Below are positions 24,108-31,721 of a stretch of 32,684 nt of DNA, one piece after another. Within the stretch, counting starts at the first letter, position 1. Every line of letters starts with the position of its first letter. The notes beneath the pieces are model-generated. The model worked only from the letters and a program-made list of their open reading frames with translations. It did not search any database and had not been told where the DNA came from. Source of the stretch: JADFUZ01 sp034430415 (GTDB taxonomy: Bacteria; Chloroflexota; Dehalococcoidia; GIF9; AB-539-J10). The DNA lies in the NCBI GenBank assembly GCA_034430415.1, contig DAOUEN010000016.1, forward strand, positions 1 through 32,684, given 5' to 3'. The translations under genes were made by a program, and so were the position numbers.

Positions 24108-24138
24108 GCGCTGATTGCTGCAATGCCAGCGCTGATTG
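24108..24138 (-). repeat. two direct 10-bp repeats, 21 bp apart, upstream of iorA
   Basis: GCGCTGATTG occurs at 24108-24117 and 24129-24138 (CAATCAGCGC on the minus strand). The start-to-start distance of 21 bases is two helical turns, so a protein dimer or tandem activator site is possible. The copies lie 32 to 62 bases before the iorA start codon and end at the stop codon of the preceding gene. Confidence 0.35.
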
Positions 24139-24927
24139 TCACTCGAATAGAGCGGAAACGGAGCCGAAGCGGTCAAAGCTGGCTCTGAGGAACGAACCTG
24201 CCTCTACTGGCACAGCCCGCACCAGGCTGCCTGACATAATGAACTCGCCGGCCTTCAAGGTGATGCCGTACTCGGTTAGCTTGTTTGCCAGCCAGGCCAC
24301 CGACTCCGCCGGGTTGCCCAGCACAGCAGCTCCCGCTCCCGTAGCGATGATCTCGCCGTTCTTCTCCAGCACCATCCCCACTAGGCGCAGGTCTATGCCG
24401 TCAACGGGGGTGAGCCGGCCGCCCAGGATTACGGCGCCGCACGAGGCGTTATCTGAGATGGAGTCCTTGACTGTAATCTTCCAGTCTTTGTACCTGCTGT
24501 CAATGACCTCGAAGGCTGGCATGATGCCTTCAGTGGCCTTGAGAACGGCTGCCGCTGTCACTCCCGGCCCCTTCAGATCCTCCTTCAGCACGAAGGCCAT
24601 CTCCGGCTCCATCCGCGGCGATATCAGGCTTTTCATCGCTACAGGCTGTCCCTCTCTGAGAACCAGCTTGTCGGAGATGATGCCGTAGTCAGGCTCTTTG
24701 ATGTTGAACTGTTCCTGCATCGCCCGGCTGCTCAGCCCGATCTTCTTGCCCACGATGACCTCGCCGCGCTTAACCCTGGTGTCGAAAGTTTTCAGCTGTA
24801 TCGCGTAGACATCCTCGTATGATAGGTCGCTGAACCTGGGTGCGATGGGGTCTATCGGCTGGCATGTCCGCTCGGCTTCCAGCAGTTGGTCAGATATCTG
24901 CTCAATCGACTCTTTGGTCAGGGCCAT
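24139..24927 (-). CDS. 2-oxopent-4-enoate hydratase / 4-oxalocrotonate decarboxylase-like protein
   Basis: A 262-residue member of the MhpD/DmpH branch of the FAH superfamily, which hydrates 2-hydroxypenta-2,4-dienoate or decarboxylates 4-oxalocrotonate in catechol-type pathways. VGKKIGLSSRAMQEQFNIKEPDYG is the family N-terminal block. The metal ligands appear in RMEPEMAFVL (ExE) and the third glutamate in MPAFEVIDSRY. DNASCGAVILGG and GAGAAVLGNPAESVAWLAN follow as expected. Hydratase and decarboxylase cannot be told apart here. The ATG has AAGGAGGT upstream. No ring-cleavage genes are present in the window, so its substrate may be another unsaturated oxoacid linked to the IorAB and TRAP genes around it. 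Confidence 0.88.
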   Translation of the reverse strand: MALTKESIEQISDQLLEAERTCQPIDPIAPRFSDLSYEDVYAIQLKTFDTRVKRGEVIVGKKIGLSSRAMQEQFNIKEPDYGIISDKLVLREGQPVAMKSLISPRMEPEMAFVLKEDLKGPGVTAAAVLKATEGIMPAFEVIDSRYKDWKITVKDSISDNASCGAVILGGRLTPVDGIDLRLVGMVLEKNGEIIATGAGAAVLGNPAESVAWLANKLTEYGITLKAGEFIMSGSLVRAVPVEAGSFLRASFDRFGSVSALFE

Positions 24928-24985
24928 AGAACCTCCTTTGGGCGCAACCTCTTAGCTGCCGCCTCCTATTTTATCATCTTTTGGG

Positions 24986-25002
24986 GCACCCTATCGGGGT
25001 GC
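24986..25002 (-). other. short stem-loop just after the DUF169 gene
   Basis: GCACCC (24986-24991) pairs with GGGTGC (24997-25002) across a 5-nt loop, 13 bases beyond the DUF169 stop. No U-rich tail follows on the minus strand, so it is at best a weak terminator or an mRNA-end stabiliser. Confidence 0.35.
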
Positions 25003-25014
25003 GGCGTGACTCGC

Positions 25015-25827
25015 CTAGGGGCATATGCCGTACGGGTAGAACTCATCGTACGGCGTTTCGAACTTGTCGTGGTGCGTGTCCCTTAGGTCGGAAGTCAACT
25101 GGTGAGCCACTGGGTAGGAGTGCCCCGACAGGAAGGTGTTCTCCATCCCCTCGATCCACGTGTCGAGCTTGTCTATTCGTACGCTGCAGGCGAGCTCGTC
25201 GTCCCTCCATCCGCCCCAGCGGCGTGCTCCGTGACAGGGAAACGATAGGTGAGCTACCGGGTCGGGGTTGATATAGGGCCCCGCGGTGGCGTCGGCGCAG
25301 ATGCCGCAGCCGTTGGAAAACCCCATGGTGAAGCGACCTCCCTTGTACCACAGGGCTCCGTCGAATACCTTGTTGCACCTTCCCGGAGTCACTGCCAGAA
25401 CGATGATGTCGGGCTCGAGCGCGAGGTTCTCCAGCGGACCCACGGTAATCGCCTCGGTGTCTTCAGTAGTGATGCGGGGGATGGTCCTGGCGGCGCTGGC
25501 GGCCAGTTCCGCATTGGCGAAGTGCTTGTTTCCCAGGGCGGATCCCTCGAGGTAGATGTCCGGCCATCTCTCCATCCCCAGTATGCCGGGGGCGATGGGG
25601 CAAAGGATGTTCTTCTGCCTCACCAGCGTGACGGTTCTGGTCTCGGCGTTGAACCGCGCCAGCGATATGAACTGGCACCATGAGTGGTTGTGTTCCGGGG
25701 CATCTCCCGCTTCAGGTGGAATCTGCTCCCCCTTCTTCCAGAACTTGACGCCTACCGGTAGAGTAGGGGGCCGCAGGTGCCGCTCGATCTTGCGGGCCCT
25801 GAGTAGGTTCTCCTGTTTCTTCGTCAT
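25015..25827 (-). CDS. DUF169-family cysteine-rich protein
   Basis: A 270-residue soluble protein. The opening RKIERHLRPPTLPVGVKFWKKGEQIP is the characteristic start of the DUF169 family (COG2043), which is common in anaerobes and has no proven function. Seven cysteines are seen at about residues 51, 76, 151, 174, 177, 198 and 214, including a GCGIC pair, so a metal or iron-sulfur site is plausible. There is no signal peptide or membrane helix. AGGAGGTG lies before the ATG. It sits between the TRAP transporter and the hydratase/IorAB genes on the same strand, which hints at a role in oxoacid metabolism. Confidence 0.82.
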   Translation of the reverse strand: MTKKQENLLRARKIERHLRPPTLPVGVKFWKKGEQIPPEAGDAPEHNHSWCQFISLARFNAETRTVTLVRQKNILCPIAPGILGMERWPDIYLEGSALGNKHFANAELAASAARTIPRITTEDTEAITVGPLENLALEPDIIVLAVTPGRCNKVFDGALWYKGGRFTMGFSNGCGICADATAGPYINPDPVAHLSFPCHGARRWGGWRDDELACSVRIDKLDTWIEGMENTFLSGHSYPVAHQLTSDLRDTHHDKFETPYDEFYPYGICP

Positions 25828-25865
25828 CTTATGACACCTCCTGCTTGCATAGTCATCTTTGTCGT

Positions 25866-25902
25866 GCAGACCGCTTCGGCGGGCAGCCCTCTCCCGGTCT
25901 GC
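25866..25902 (-). other. 8-bp stem-loop upstream of the DUF169 gene
   Basis: GCAGACCG (25866-25873) and CGGTCTGC (25895-25902) form a perfect stem with a 21-nt loop, 39 bases before the DUF169 start codon. It could be a leader hairpin or operator. Confidence 0.35.
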
Positions 25903-25920
25903 GAATATCGCTAACGCAAG

Positions 25921-25947
25921 CTCGCCAGGGACAATGCCCCTGGCGAG
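25921..25947 (-). terminator. strong stem-loop after dctM (possible terminator)
   Basis: CTCGCCAGGG (25921-25930) pairs perfectly over 10 bp with CCCTGGCGAG (25938-25947) across a 7-nt loop. It lies about 60 bases beyond the dctM stop on the minus strand. No U-tract follows, so termination without a helper factor is doubtful. Confidence 0.45.
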
Positions 25948-26008
25948 ACTGCAGACAATCGCTGAGGTAAGTTCTCCAAACGGCCCCTCGGTTATCGCTC
26001 AGCACCGG

Positions 26009-27343
26009 TCATCGTATCATCTTGCCGGGCAGCCACAGAGCTATTTGAGGGAAGCGCACCATCAGCGCCAGGCCGATACATATCAGCCCGATATAGGGGA
26101 GTACTCCTCTTATGATGTGGCCGGTGTTCACCCCCATCTCTGGCTTCAATGTGCCCTGGAGGAAGAAGATGGCGTAGGCCAGGGGTGGAGTTATGAAGGA
26201 TAACTGGAGGTTCACTATCAGCATCATGCCGAACCATATGGGGTCGAAGTTGAGGGCTATGCCGATGGGAGCCATTATGGGGATCATGACCAGGATGATG
26301 CCTATCCAGTCGATGAACATCCCCAGGATGAGGGTTATGAACATAATGAGGGCGAATGAACCCCAGCGTCCTCCCGGCGCGGCCAGGATGAGGTCCTTCA
26401 CCACCTCTGTCCCGCCGCCCTTGATGAAGATCGAGGTAAAGATGGCCGCCCCGATCACTACCGTGAATGCCATGCCCACGACGCGGGCCGTGCCGATGAG
26501 CGCCGACCAGAGCTTGGCGAAGCTGAGCTTACGGTAGGCCATACACAGCAGTATGGATGCCAGCGCTCCTACCGCGGCCGCTTCCGTGGGGGCGGCCACG
26601 CCAAAGAAGATCGAGCCGAGCACAGCCAGTATCAGAAACAGAGGGGGGAACAGGGATACCGCCAGCATTCTCGTCTTCTTCAGGAAGGGCATTCTCCTCT
26701 CCTCGGCGGAGACCGAGGGTGCCAGCTTGGGCCTGAGGAAGCACGTCACCGCGATATACGTGCAGTACAGCGCCGACAGCATGAAGCCCGGTATGAAGGC
26801 CGCCATGAATAGCTTGCCCACCGAGAGGTTGGCCATGGGTCCGTAGAACACGATCATAACGCTGGGGGGTATGAGAATGCCCAGAGAGCCTCCGGCGCAG
26901 ACCGCACCGGAGGCCAACTCCTTGCTGTAACCTCGGTCGAGCATTGCCGGCATGGCTATCAACCCCAGCATGGTCACGGAGGCGGCTATGACCCCCACGC
27001 AGGCAGCCAGAAGCGTGCCGATGAGGACGGTGGCGATGGCCAGGCCGCCCCTGAAGCCGCCGAGCCATATATGGAGCGCCTCAAACAGGCTGTCGGTCAC
27101 CCCCGACCTCTCCATCATCAGCCCCATGAGAATAAACAGGGGTGCAGCCAGGAAGGTGTACGTGGTGATGGCCCCGTACAGCCTCAGGTACACGATATTG
27201 AGCATCGGGGGCCCTTCCATCAGGAAACCTATTAGCAGGCCGATGGCGCCCAGGACGAAGCCCAGGGGGTATCCCACCAGGACAAACCCTATAAGGAGGG
27301 TGAACATGACCACCGTCAGTACTTCGGGACTCAAGTCGATCAT
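26009..27343 (-). CDS. dctM: TRAP transporter large permease (DctM)
   Basis: A 444-residue integral membrane protein with about twelve helices, the sodium-driven transport subunit of a TRAP system. Typical features are the N-terminal LIGFVLVGYPLGFVLGAIGLLIGFL, the conserved GGSLGILIPPSVMIVFYGPMAN re-entrant region, GVAAPTEAAAVGALASILL, and a late FITPPLAYAIFFLQG. Its ATG overlaps the dctQ stop in ATGA, so the two are translationally coupled. GGAGGGAAAGAG lies upstream inside dctQ. Together with dctP and dctQ it forms one complete transporter. Confidence 0.96.
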   Translation of the reverse strand: MIDLSPEVLTVVMFTLLIGFVLVGYPLGFVLGAIGLLIGFLMEGPPMLNIVYLRLYGAITTYTFLAAPLFILMGLMMERSGVTDSLFEALHIWLGGFRGGLAIATVLIGTLLAACVGVIAASVTMLGLIAMPAMLDRGYSKELASGAVCAGGSLGILIPPSVMIVFYGPMANLSVGKLFMAAFIPGFMLSALYCTYIAVTCFLRPKLAPSVSAEERRMPFLKKTRMLAVSLFPPLFLILAVLGSIFFGVAAPTEAAAVGALASILLCMAYRKLSFAKLWSALIGTARVVGMAFTVVIGAAIFTSIFIKGGGTEVVKDLILAAPGGRWGSFALIMFITLILGMFIDWIGIILVMIPIMAPIGIALNFDPIWFGMMLIVNLQLSFITPPLAYAIFFLQGTLKPEMGVNTGHIIRGVLPYIGLICIGLALMVRFPQIALWLPGKMIR

Positions 27344-27858
27344 AGCTCTTTCCCTCCATGACCCAGGGAATACACATTGCGGGCGAAGCCGGCTATCCCC
27401 TGGAGGACTATCAGTAAATAGGCTACCGGGATCATGACTCGGAAAGGATACAGCGGCGGCCTCCAGAAGCCTACATTGGAGAACTCGCGGACAAGGATGG
27501 ATGAATACGCGCGCGTGGCGCTCATGTAGAATATGACGATCATCAGGGGGAAGAAGAACAGCACGTCGAGTACCACATTAACAATCAGCGCCGTACGCGG
27601 GGAAAACTTCCTGTACAGGATGTCTATGCTGACATGGCCCTTGTGCATCAGGACGTATGCCATTGGCATAATGAGGAGAGTCCCGCCGATCATGTAGGTG
27701 ATGTCATACGACCACTTGGTCGGGGCGTTGAATACGTATCTCAGGAATACGTCGATGGTGATGGTGAACACCATCGCCAGGCCGAGAAAGCTTACTATTC
27801 TGCCGCTCCATTCGCTGATGTATTCGACCTTGCTGACATAAGCTCTAAGGAATCTCAC
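27340..27858 (-). CDS. dctQ: TRAP transporter small permease (DctQ)
   Basis: A 172-residue membrane protein with four hydrophobic helices, the partner of DctM. Family features include VFTITIDVFLRYVFNAPTKWSYDITYM and HVSIDILYRKFSPR. The frame can be extended to an ATG at 27945, but the GTG at 27858 has GAGGAG upstream at good spacing and begins directly before the usual N-terminal region. The stop overlaps the dctM start by four bases. A gene-free 307 bases with a long stem-loop separates it from dctP. Confidence 0.9.
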   Translation of the reverse strand: MRFLRAYVSKVEYISEWSGRIVSFLGLAMVFTITIDVFLRYVFNAPTKWSYDITYMIGGTLLIMPMAYVLMHKGHVSIDILYRKFSPRTALIVNVVLDVLFFFPLMIVIFYMSATRAYSSILVREFSNVGFWRPPLYPFRVMIPVAYLLIVLQGIAGFARNVYSLGHGGKEL

Positions 27859-28165
27859 TGTTCCCTCCTCTGTGCCCGGCCTGTTATTCAGAGGCTTGCT
27901 GCTGCGGCAGCGGTGGATTTCCTCCAGCCCTGGCCAGCCTGGCACTCATAGAGCCGCCCGGGGCGAGGGATCGGGGATTGCTCCGCCCTGCCGCCATGCC
28001 CCCCCGGAAGCCGATCATAGAAACACGGGCGACATAACCTGACACGGTCTTGCCCTACTTACCCCGCAGGTTACGCGCCTTCCTGCTCAGGCAGCCGGGG
28101 CGCCACCTATTCGCGCACACCCCGGCCGCCTGAGTAGCATTACCTATGCTTTGCTTTGATACCCT
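27859..28165 (-). other. gene-free stretch between dctP and dctQ
   Basis: The 307 bases contain the stem-loop at 28086-28134 near the dctP end, but no convincing promoter and no coding sequence. Such a spacing between binding-protein and permease genes commonly separates their expression levels. Confidence 0.45.
28086..28134 (-). other. long stem-loop after dctP
   Basis: 28086-28100 pairs with 28120-28134 over 15 positions with a single A/C mismatch (93 with 127) around a 19-nt loop. It lies 31 bases beyond the dctP stop. Without a U-tract it may protect the 3' end of the dctP message, allowing the binding protein to be made in excess over the permeases. Confidence 0.55.
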
Positions 28166-29326
28166 CTACTGCGGCCAGTTCAGAAGGGCCGGATCGGGTT
28201 GCTTCAGGCTGTGCAGTGCCCTGTAGTCTTTCAGGAAATCACGCTGGGATTTGAGCACCTCGGCGAAGAAGGGGTCTTCCGCCGCCATGTCGTCCCAGAT
28301 ACCGTTGGCTATTACCACGATCTCCTCAACGACCTCGTCGGGCAGCACGCCGACCTCGGTGCCGTAGTCCATAAGATCCTTGAAGGCGTAGATGTCCTGG
28401 TAGTCGGTATCCGTGAGCACCCAGGCTGCTCCGGCCTGGGCCCCCAGCTCTACCAGCACCTTCAGGTCATCGGGCAACTCGTTCCATCGGTCCGTGTTGA
28501 TGATGAGGTCGTACAGGGCGATTGGCGCATGGATTCCCGGCTCCATCATCACCGGCATAATCTCGTGGAAGCCGGCCGACATGTCTACTGCGGGAGTGGA
28601 GTACTCGAAGGCGTCAATGACGCCGCGCTGCGCCGACTCGTAGACCTCACCGCCGGGCATGGTAACCACCGAGCATCCCAGCGCCGTGAGGACGTCGCCC
28701 CAGGTGCCCTGGGTGCGGAATTTCATCCCCTTGAAGTCGTCGAGCGAGGTGATCTTCTTGGGGAACCAGCCGAAGTTCTCTGCCTGGCTGCATCCTATCG
28801 GGCCGACGACATGCATGTTGATGCCGTTCATGTCGTAGAGTTCCTGCCATAGCTCCAGTCCGCCGCCATGATAGAGCCAGGTGTATATCTCCAGCGCGTT
28901 TGGCCCCGCGGGGTACTTGTCGAAGAACATCGCCGTGGGGAAATTACCGAACTGCGCCGATATTCCCGACACCTGCCCGTCGACAGCCCCCGAGTCAACT
29001 GCGTCGAGGATCTCATAGCCCGGTACTATGGCGCCGCTGGGGTACAGGGTTATCTCGAGGCGTCCGCCGCTGGCTACGTTAATGCGCTTGATCACATTTT
29101 CGCAGGACACGTAGGACATGAATCCTGCCGGCCAGATCGCCTGGACGTCCCACTTGATCACCTCCACCTCTGGCGCCGCTGCTTCTTCTTCCTCTTCCTC
29201 TTCCTCCGCCGGCGCTGCCTCTTCTTCCTCCTCCTCCGGCGGCGCTGCCTCGGGGGCACAGCCGGCCAAAACCAGGCCAGCGATGACCATTACCGAGACC
29301 AACACCATTAGTAGTTTCCTTGTCAT
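28166..29326 (-). CDS. dctP: TRAP transporter substrate-binding lipoprotein (DctP/TakP type)
   Basis: A 386-residue extracytoplasmic receptor. MTRKLLMVLVSVMVIAGLVLAGC is a lipoprotein signal with lipobox LAGC, so the mature protein is membrane-anchored at Cys22-23. A tether of about 30 residues is almost only glutamate, alanine and proline. The binding domain then starts VIKWDVQAIWPAG, resembling the TakP branch that binds 2-oxoacids. The arginine in FKGMKFRTQGTWG is the residue that holds the substrate carboxylate in TRAP receptors, and GGEVYESAQRGVIDAFEYSTP also fits TakP-like proteins. GGAGGT lies before the ATG, and a promoter is at 29505-29534. The ligand is probably a monocarboxylate or 2-oxoacid. 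Confidence 0.93.
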   Translation of the reverse strand: MTRKLLMVLVSVMVIAGLVLAGCAPEAAPPEEEEEEAAPAEEEEEEEEAAAPEVEVIKWDVQAIWPAGFMSYVSCENVIKRINVASGGRLEITLYPSGAIVPGYEILDAVDSGAVDGQVSGISAQFGNFPTAMFFDKYPAGPNALEIYTWLYHGGGLELWQELYDMNGINMHVVGPIGCSQAENFGWFPKKITSLDDFKGMKFRTQGTWGDVLTALGCSVVTMPGGEVYESAQRGVIDAFEYSTPAVDMSAGFHEIMPVMMEPGIHAPIALYDLIINTDRWNELPDDLKVLVELGAQAGAAWVLTDTDYQDIYAFKDLMDYGTEVGVLPDEVVEEIVVIANGIWDDMAAEDPFFAEVLKSQRDFLKDYRALHSLKQPDPALLNWPQ

Positions 29327-29534
29327 TTGCTGCTACCTCCTTTTTTTTCTTGCCCCTCTGAGCCGGGGCATAGCTCAAACCTAATGTTTGTCTGCATTAC
29401 ATCTATATACCTCCCCTCCTGGCTATGCTGCCAGCGCAATTCATCTCTTCGCCCTGCCACCTTCCTATCATAGTGCTCCTGGCGCGGGCGATGATATATC
29501 TATAACAATACCGCACAGGCGTTGCAGCAGTCAA
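29327..29534 (-). other. dctP leader region with a G/C hairpin before the ribosome-binding site
   Basis: GCCCC (29352-29356) and GGGGC (29365-29369) form a small stem with an 8-nt loop, followed on the minus strand by an A-run and GGAGGT. This would end a leader of roughly 170 nt. Nothing else stands out here. Confidence 0.35.
29505..29534 (-). promoter_or_regulatory. probable promoter of dctP
   Basis: Minus-strand TTGACT (29529-29534) and TATTGT (29505-29510), 18 bases apart, directly after the stop of the preceding FAH-family gene. This allows the transporter to be transcribed separately from the enzymes. Confidence 0.5.
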
Positions 29535-29556
29535 CTGATGTTGGAAAACCTCTCCC

Positions 29557-30558
29557 TCAGGCCACAACGTAGTTGCGCAATACGCCGATGTTCTCGAGCT
29601 CAGCCTCGACGGTATCTCCCGGCACGGGGAAAGCGTGAGGCGGATAGTCCTCTGAGCCCTGGCCTCCCGATGAGATCAGGTCGCCGGGGAGGAAAGTCAT
29701 ATCCGCAGAGAGGAACTCTATCAGCCTTCTTACCGGCACCCTCATGGTGGCCGTACTCCCCTTGATCTTGAGCTCCCCGTTGATCCTAAACTCCATATTG
29801 ACCTTCTGGCAATCAGGGACTTCATCCTTGGTGACGATGAACGGGCCTATGGGCTGGAAATCGTCAGGGGTCTTGGCGAGCGTGATGTAATAGGCGCCGG
29901 GGAGGGCTGCGGGGCCGTGTCCCGAGAAATGCGCCTTGCTGAGCACGTCCATCACTACCAGGTCGTGCGACACCACATAGCCGAAGACATAGTCAAGGGC
30001 GTTGGCCTGGGTTATGCCCTTTCCTGTCTTCCCCATTATCACGCCCAGCTCCACCTCCGAAGCAACCTCTTGCCCTGTAACGGGCCACTTAATCTCGTCC
30101 TCAGGTCCAAGTATCGCGCGAGTCGTCTTCTTGAACATGCAGGTATAACCGGCCTCCGGGGGAGTGACACCCTCCATCTTGGCGAAGATATCAGCGTTCA
30201 CCCCTATGTTGAATACCCTGTACATCTCCGGGATGGGGGTGAGCAGTTTGACTTCCGGCAGACCGTAGTTGATCTTGGCCCCGGTGGGGGAGAACAGTAC
30301 AGCGTCCTTCTTCAAAGTGCTACGAATGTAATCGTAGACTGTGTTCAGGTCGGCCCAGCCTTCCTCTTCCCTGCGAAGCAGAGCCAGCATGGAAGTGGGC
30401 ATTCTGGAGTAGGCGGCCTCCACGGCGAAATCGCGGCTCACCCCACACTCCTCCACCAGGTATTTCTCGAAGGCTGCCGTCAGGTCAGCCAGCTGCCCGT
30501 CCATCTTCACCCCGATGCGGGTATCGCCACTGTGGTTTCTAAAACTACCAAGCTTCAT
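29557..30558 (-). CDS. FAH-superfamily hydratase/hydrolase, paralogue 1
   Basis: A 333-residue protein of the COG0179 type (2-keto-4-pentenoate hydratase / fumarylacetoacetate hydrolase). An N-terminal domain of about 100 residues precedes the catalytic fold. The metal site is complete by motif: SEVELGVIMGK gives ExE, and GYVVSHDL supplies the aspartate about 30 residues later. FKKTTRAILGPEDEIKWP lies before it, and GDLISSGGQGSEDYPP near the end. The ATG has AGGAGGT upstream. It lies 50 bases after its paralogue (30609-31604) and shares MK(L/I)xSFRNH at the start and the ending VLRNxVVA, so the two arose by duplication. Substrate unknown; likely a branched or unsaturated oxoacid. Confidence 0.85.
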   Translation of the reverse strand: MKLGSFRNHSGDTRIGVKMDGQLADLTAAFEKYLVEECGVSRDFAVEAAYSRMPTSMLALLRREEEGWADLNTVYDYIRSTLKKDAVLFSPTGAKINYGLPEVKLLTPIPEMYRVFNIGVNADIFAKMEGVTPPEAGYTCMFKKTTRAILGPEDEIKWPVTGQEVASEVELGVIMGKTGKGITQANALDYVFGYVVSHDLVVMDVLSKAHFSGHGPAALPGAYYITLAKTPDDFQPIGPFIVTKDEVPDCQKVNMEFRINGELKIKGSTATMRVPVRRLIEFLSADMTFLPGDLISSGGQGSEDYPPHAFPVPGDTVEAELENIGVLRNYVVA

Positions 30559-30608
30559 TTTGCGTATGACCTCCTGTTCCTAAATACTATGACTCATCGG
30601 CAGCCGCA

Positions 30609-31604
30609 TCAAGCTACAACGCTGTTGCGCAGCACTCCGATCTCGGCGATTTCAGCCTCGATTGTATCGCCCACCACGACGCCGGCTTCAGGCGGGAAAG
30701 CGTCTGTCCCCATGGCCCCGGTAGAGATGAGGTCGCCGGCTTCAAGAGTGATGTCCTGGGAGAGAAACTCTATCAGCTTGGCCACCGAGCAGCGCATATC
30801 CTTGGCGTTGCCTTTCGACACCGCCTTACCGTTGACCCTCAGTTCGCCCTTCAGAGTCTGCGGGTCGGCGATCTCGTCCTTGAGGGCGATGAAGGGGCCG
30901 ACCGGCTGGAAGGTGTCCATTATCATGGCTCTGGTGAAGTAGAAACCGCCGGGCAGGCAGAGATCGCCCGGCCCCATTCCTCTCAGTATGCTTATGCCGG
31001 TCACGTCATTGACGATGGTGTAGCCGAAGACATGGTCCAGGGCCTTGCTCTCGGGGATGCGCTTTCCATCCTTGCCGATAATAATGCCCAGCTCCACAGC
31101 CGAGGTGACCTCGGTCGCCGTGGTCGGCCACTTAATGTCGTCGCCGGGTCCGCTTATTGTCTCGGGGTCCATCATGAACATGGCCGTCGTGCCATCCTTT
31201 GGCGGAATTGTTCCGTAGACCTTCTCATACGCGGGATAGTTGTACTCCAGGTTGAAGATCCTCCTGTCCAACTGCGGGACGGGGGTCAGCAACGTCACCT
31301 CCTCCAGTCCGTAGGTAATCTTGTCCCCGCAGGGAGAGAAGAGCGTCTTTCCCTTCTGTGCTACGCGAGAGATGTAGGCGGCGGTCAGGCGCAGGTCTGC
31401 CTGGCCTTCCTCCTCCCTCTTGATCAGGTCCAGCATGGAGCTGGGCAGCCTTTCGGCAGCCACCTCTACGGCGTATGCTGGGTCCGTGCCGGCCTCATCC
31501 ACCAGGTACTTCTCCAGCGCGGCGGTGAGGTCGGCGATTCCGTCACCCACCTTCATGCCGATGCGAAGCTCCCCAGCGTGATTCCTGAATGATGCGATCT
31601 TCAT
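30609..31604 (-). CDS. FAH-superfamily protein, paralogue 2, with one metal ligand lost
   Basis: A 331-residue paralogue of the preceding protein. The fold signatures remain: DDIKWP, GYTIVNDVT, FLSQDITLEAGDLISTG and the terminal VLRNSVVA. However, the first glutamate of the ExE metal pair is alanine (TSAVELGIIIGK), while the second glutamate and the aspartate are kept. It may bind metal weakly, use another ligand, or act in a heteromer with paralogue 1. The ATG at 31604 is chosen over an upstream in-frame start at 31661, because the shared N-terminus of both paralogues begins there; GAGG lies seven bases before it. A very good promoter at 31647-31675 serves both genes. Confidence 0.82.
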   Translation of the reverse strand: MKIASFRNHAGELRIGMKVGDGIADLTAALEKYLVDEAGTDPAYAVEVAAERLPSSMLDLIKREEEGQADLRLTAAYISRVAQKGKTLFSPCGDKITYGLEEVTLLTPVPQLDRRIFNLEYNYPAYEKVYGTIPPKDGTTAMFMMDPETISGPGDDIKWPTTATEVTSAVELGIIIGKDGKRIPESKALDHVFGYTIVNDVTGISILRGMGPGDLCLPGGFYFTRAMIMDTFQPVGPFIALKDEIADPQTLKGELRVNGKAVSKGNAKDMRCSVAKLIEFLSQDITLEAGDLISTGAMGTDAFPPEAGVVVGDTIEAEIAEIGVLRNSVVA

Positions 31605-31646
31605 TAGCCTCGGGTTCCTCCTTAATGAATTTGACTGTACTGGCTG

Positions 31647-31675
31647 ATTGTAACCCAACACCCCGCGACTGTCAA
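31647..31675 (-). promoter_or_regulatory. strong sigma-70-type promoter of the FAH paralogue pair
   Basis: Minus-strand TTGACA (31670-31675) and TACAAT (31647-31652) with a 17-base spacer, about 45 bases before the start codon at 31604. This also supports the ATG at 31604, since the alternative start at 31661 would lie inside the promoter. Confidence 0.75.
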
Positions 31676-31721
31676 TGACCGTGTCTCTTTCTTGTCTCCG
31701 GTGGCTAGCCGCAGCACTCTG

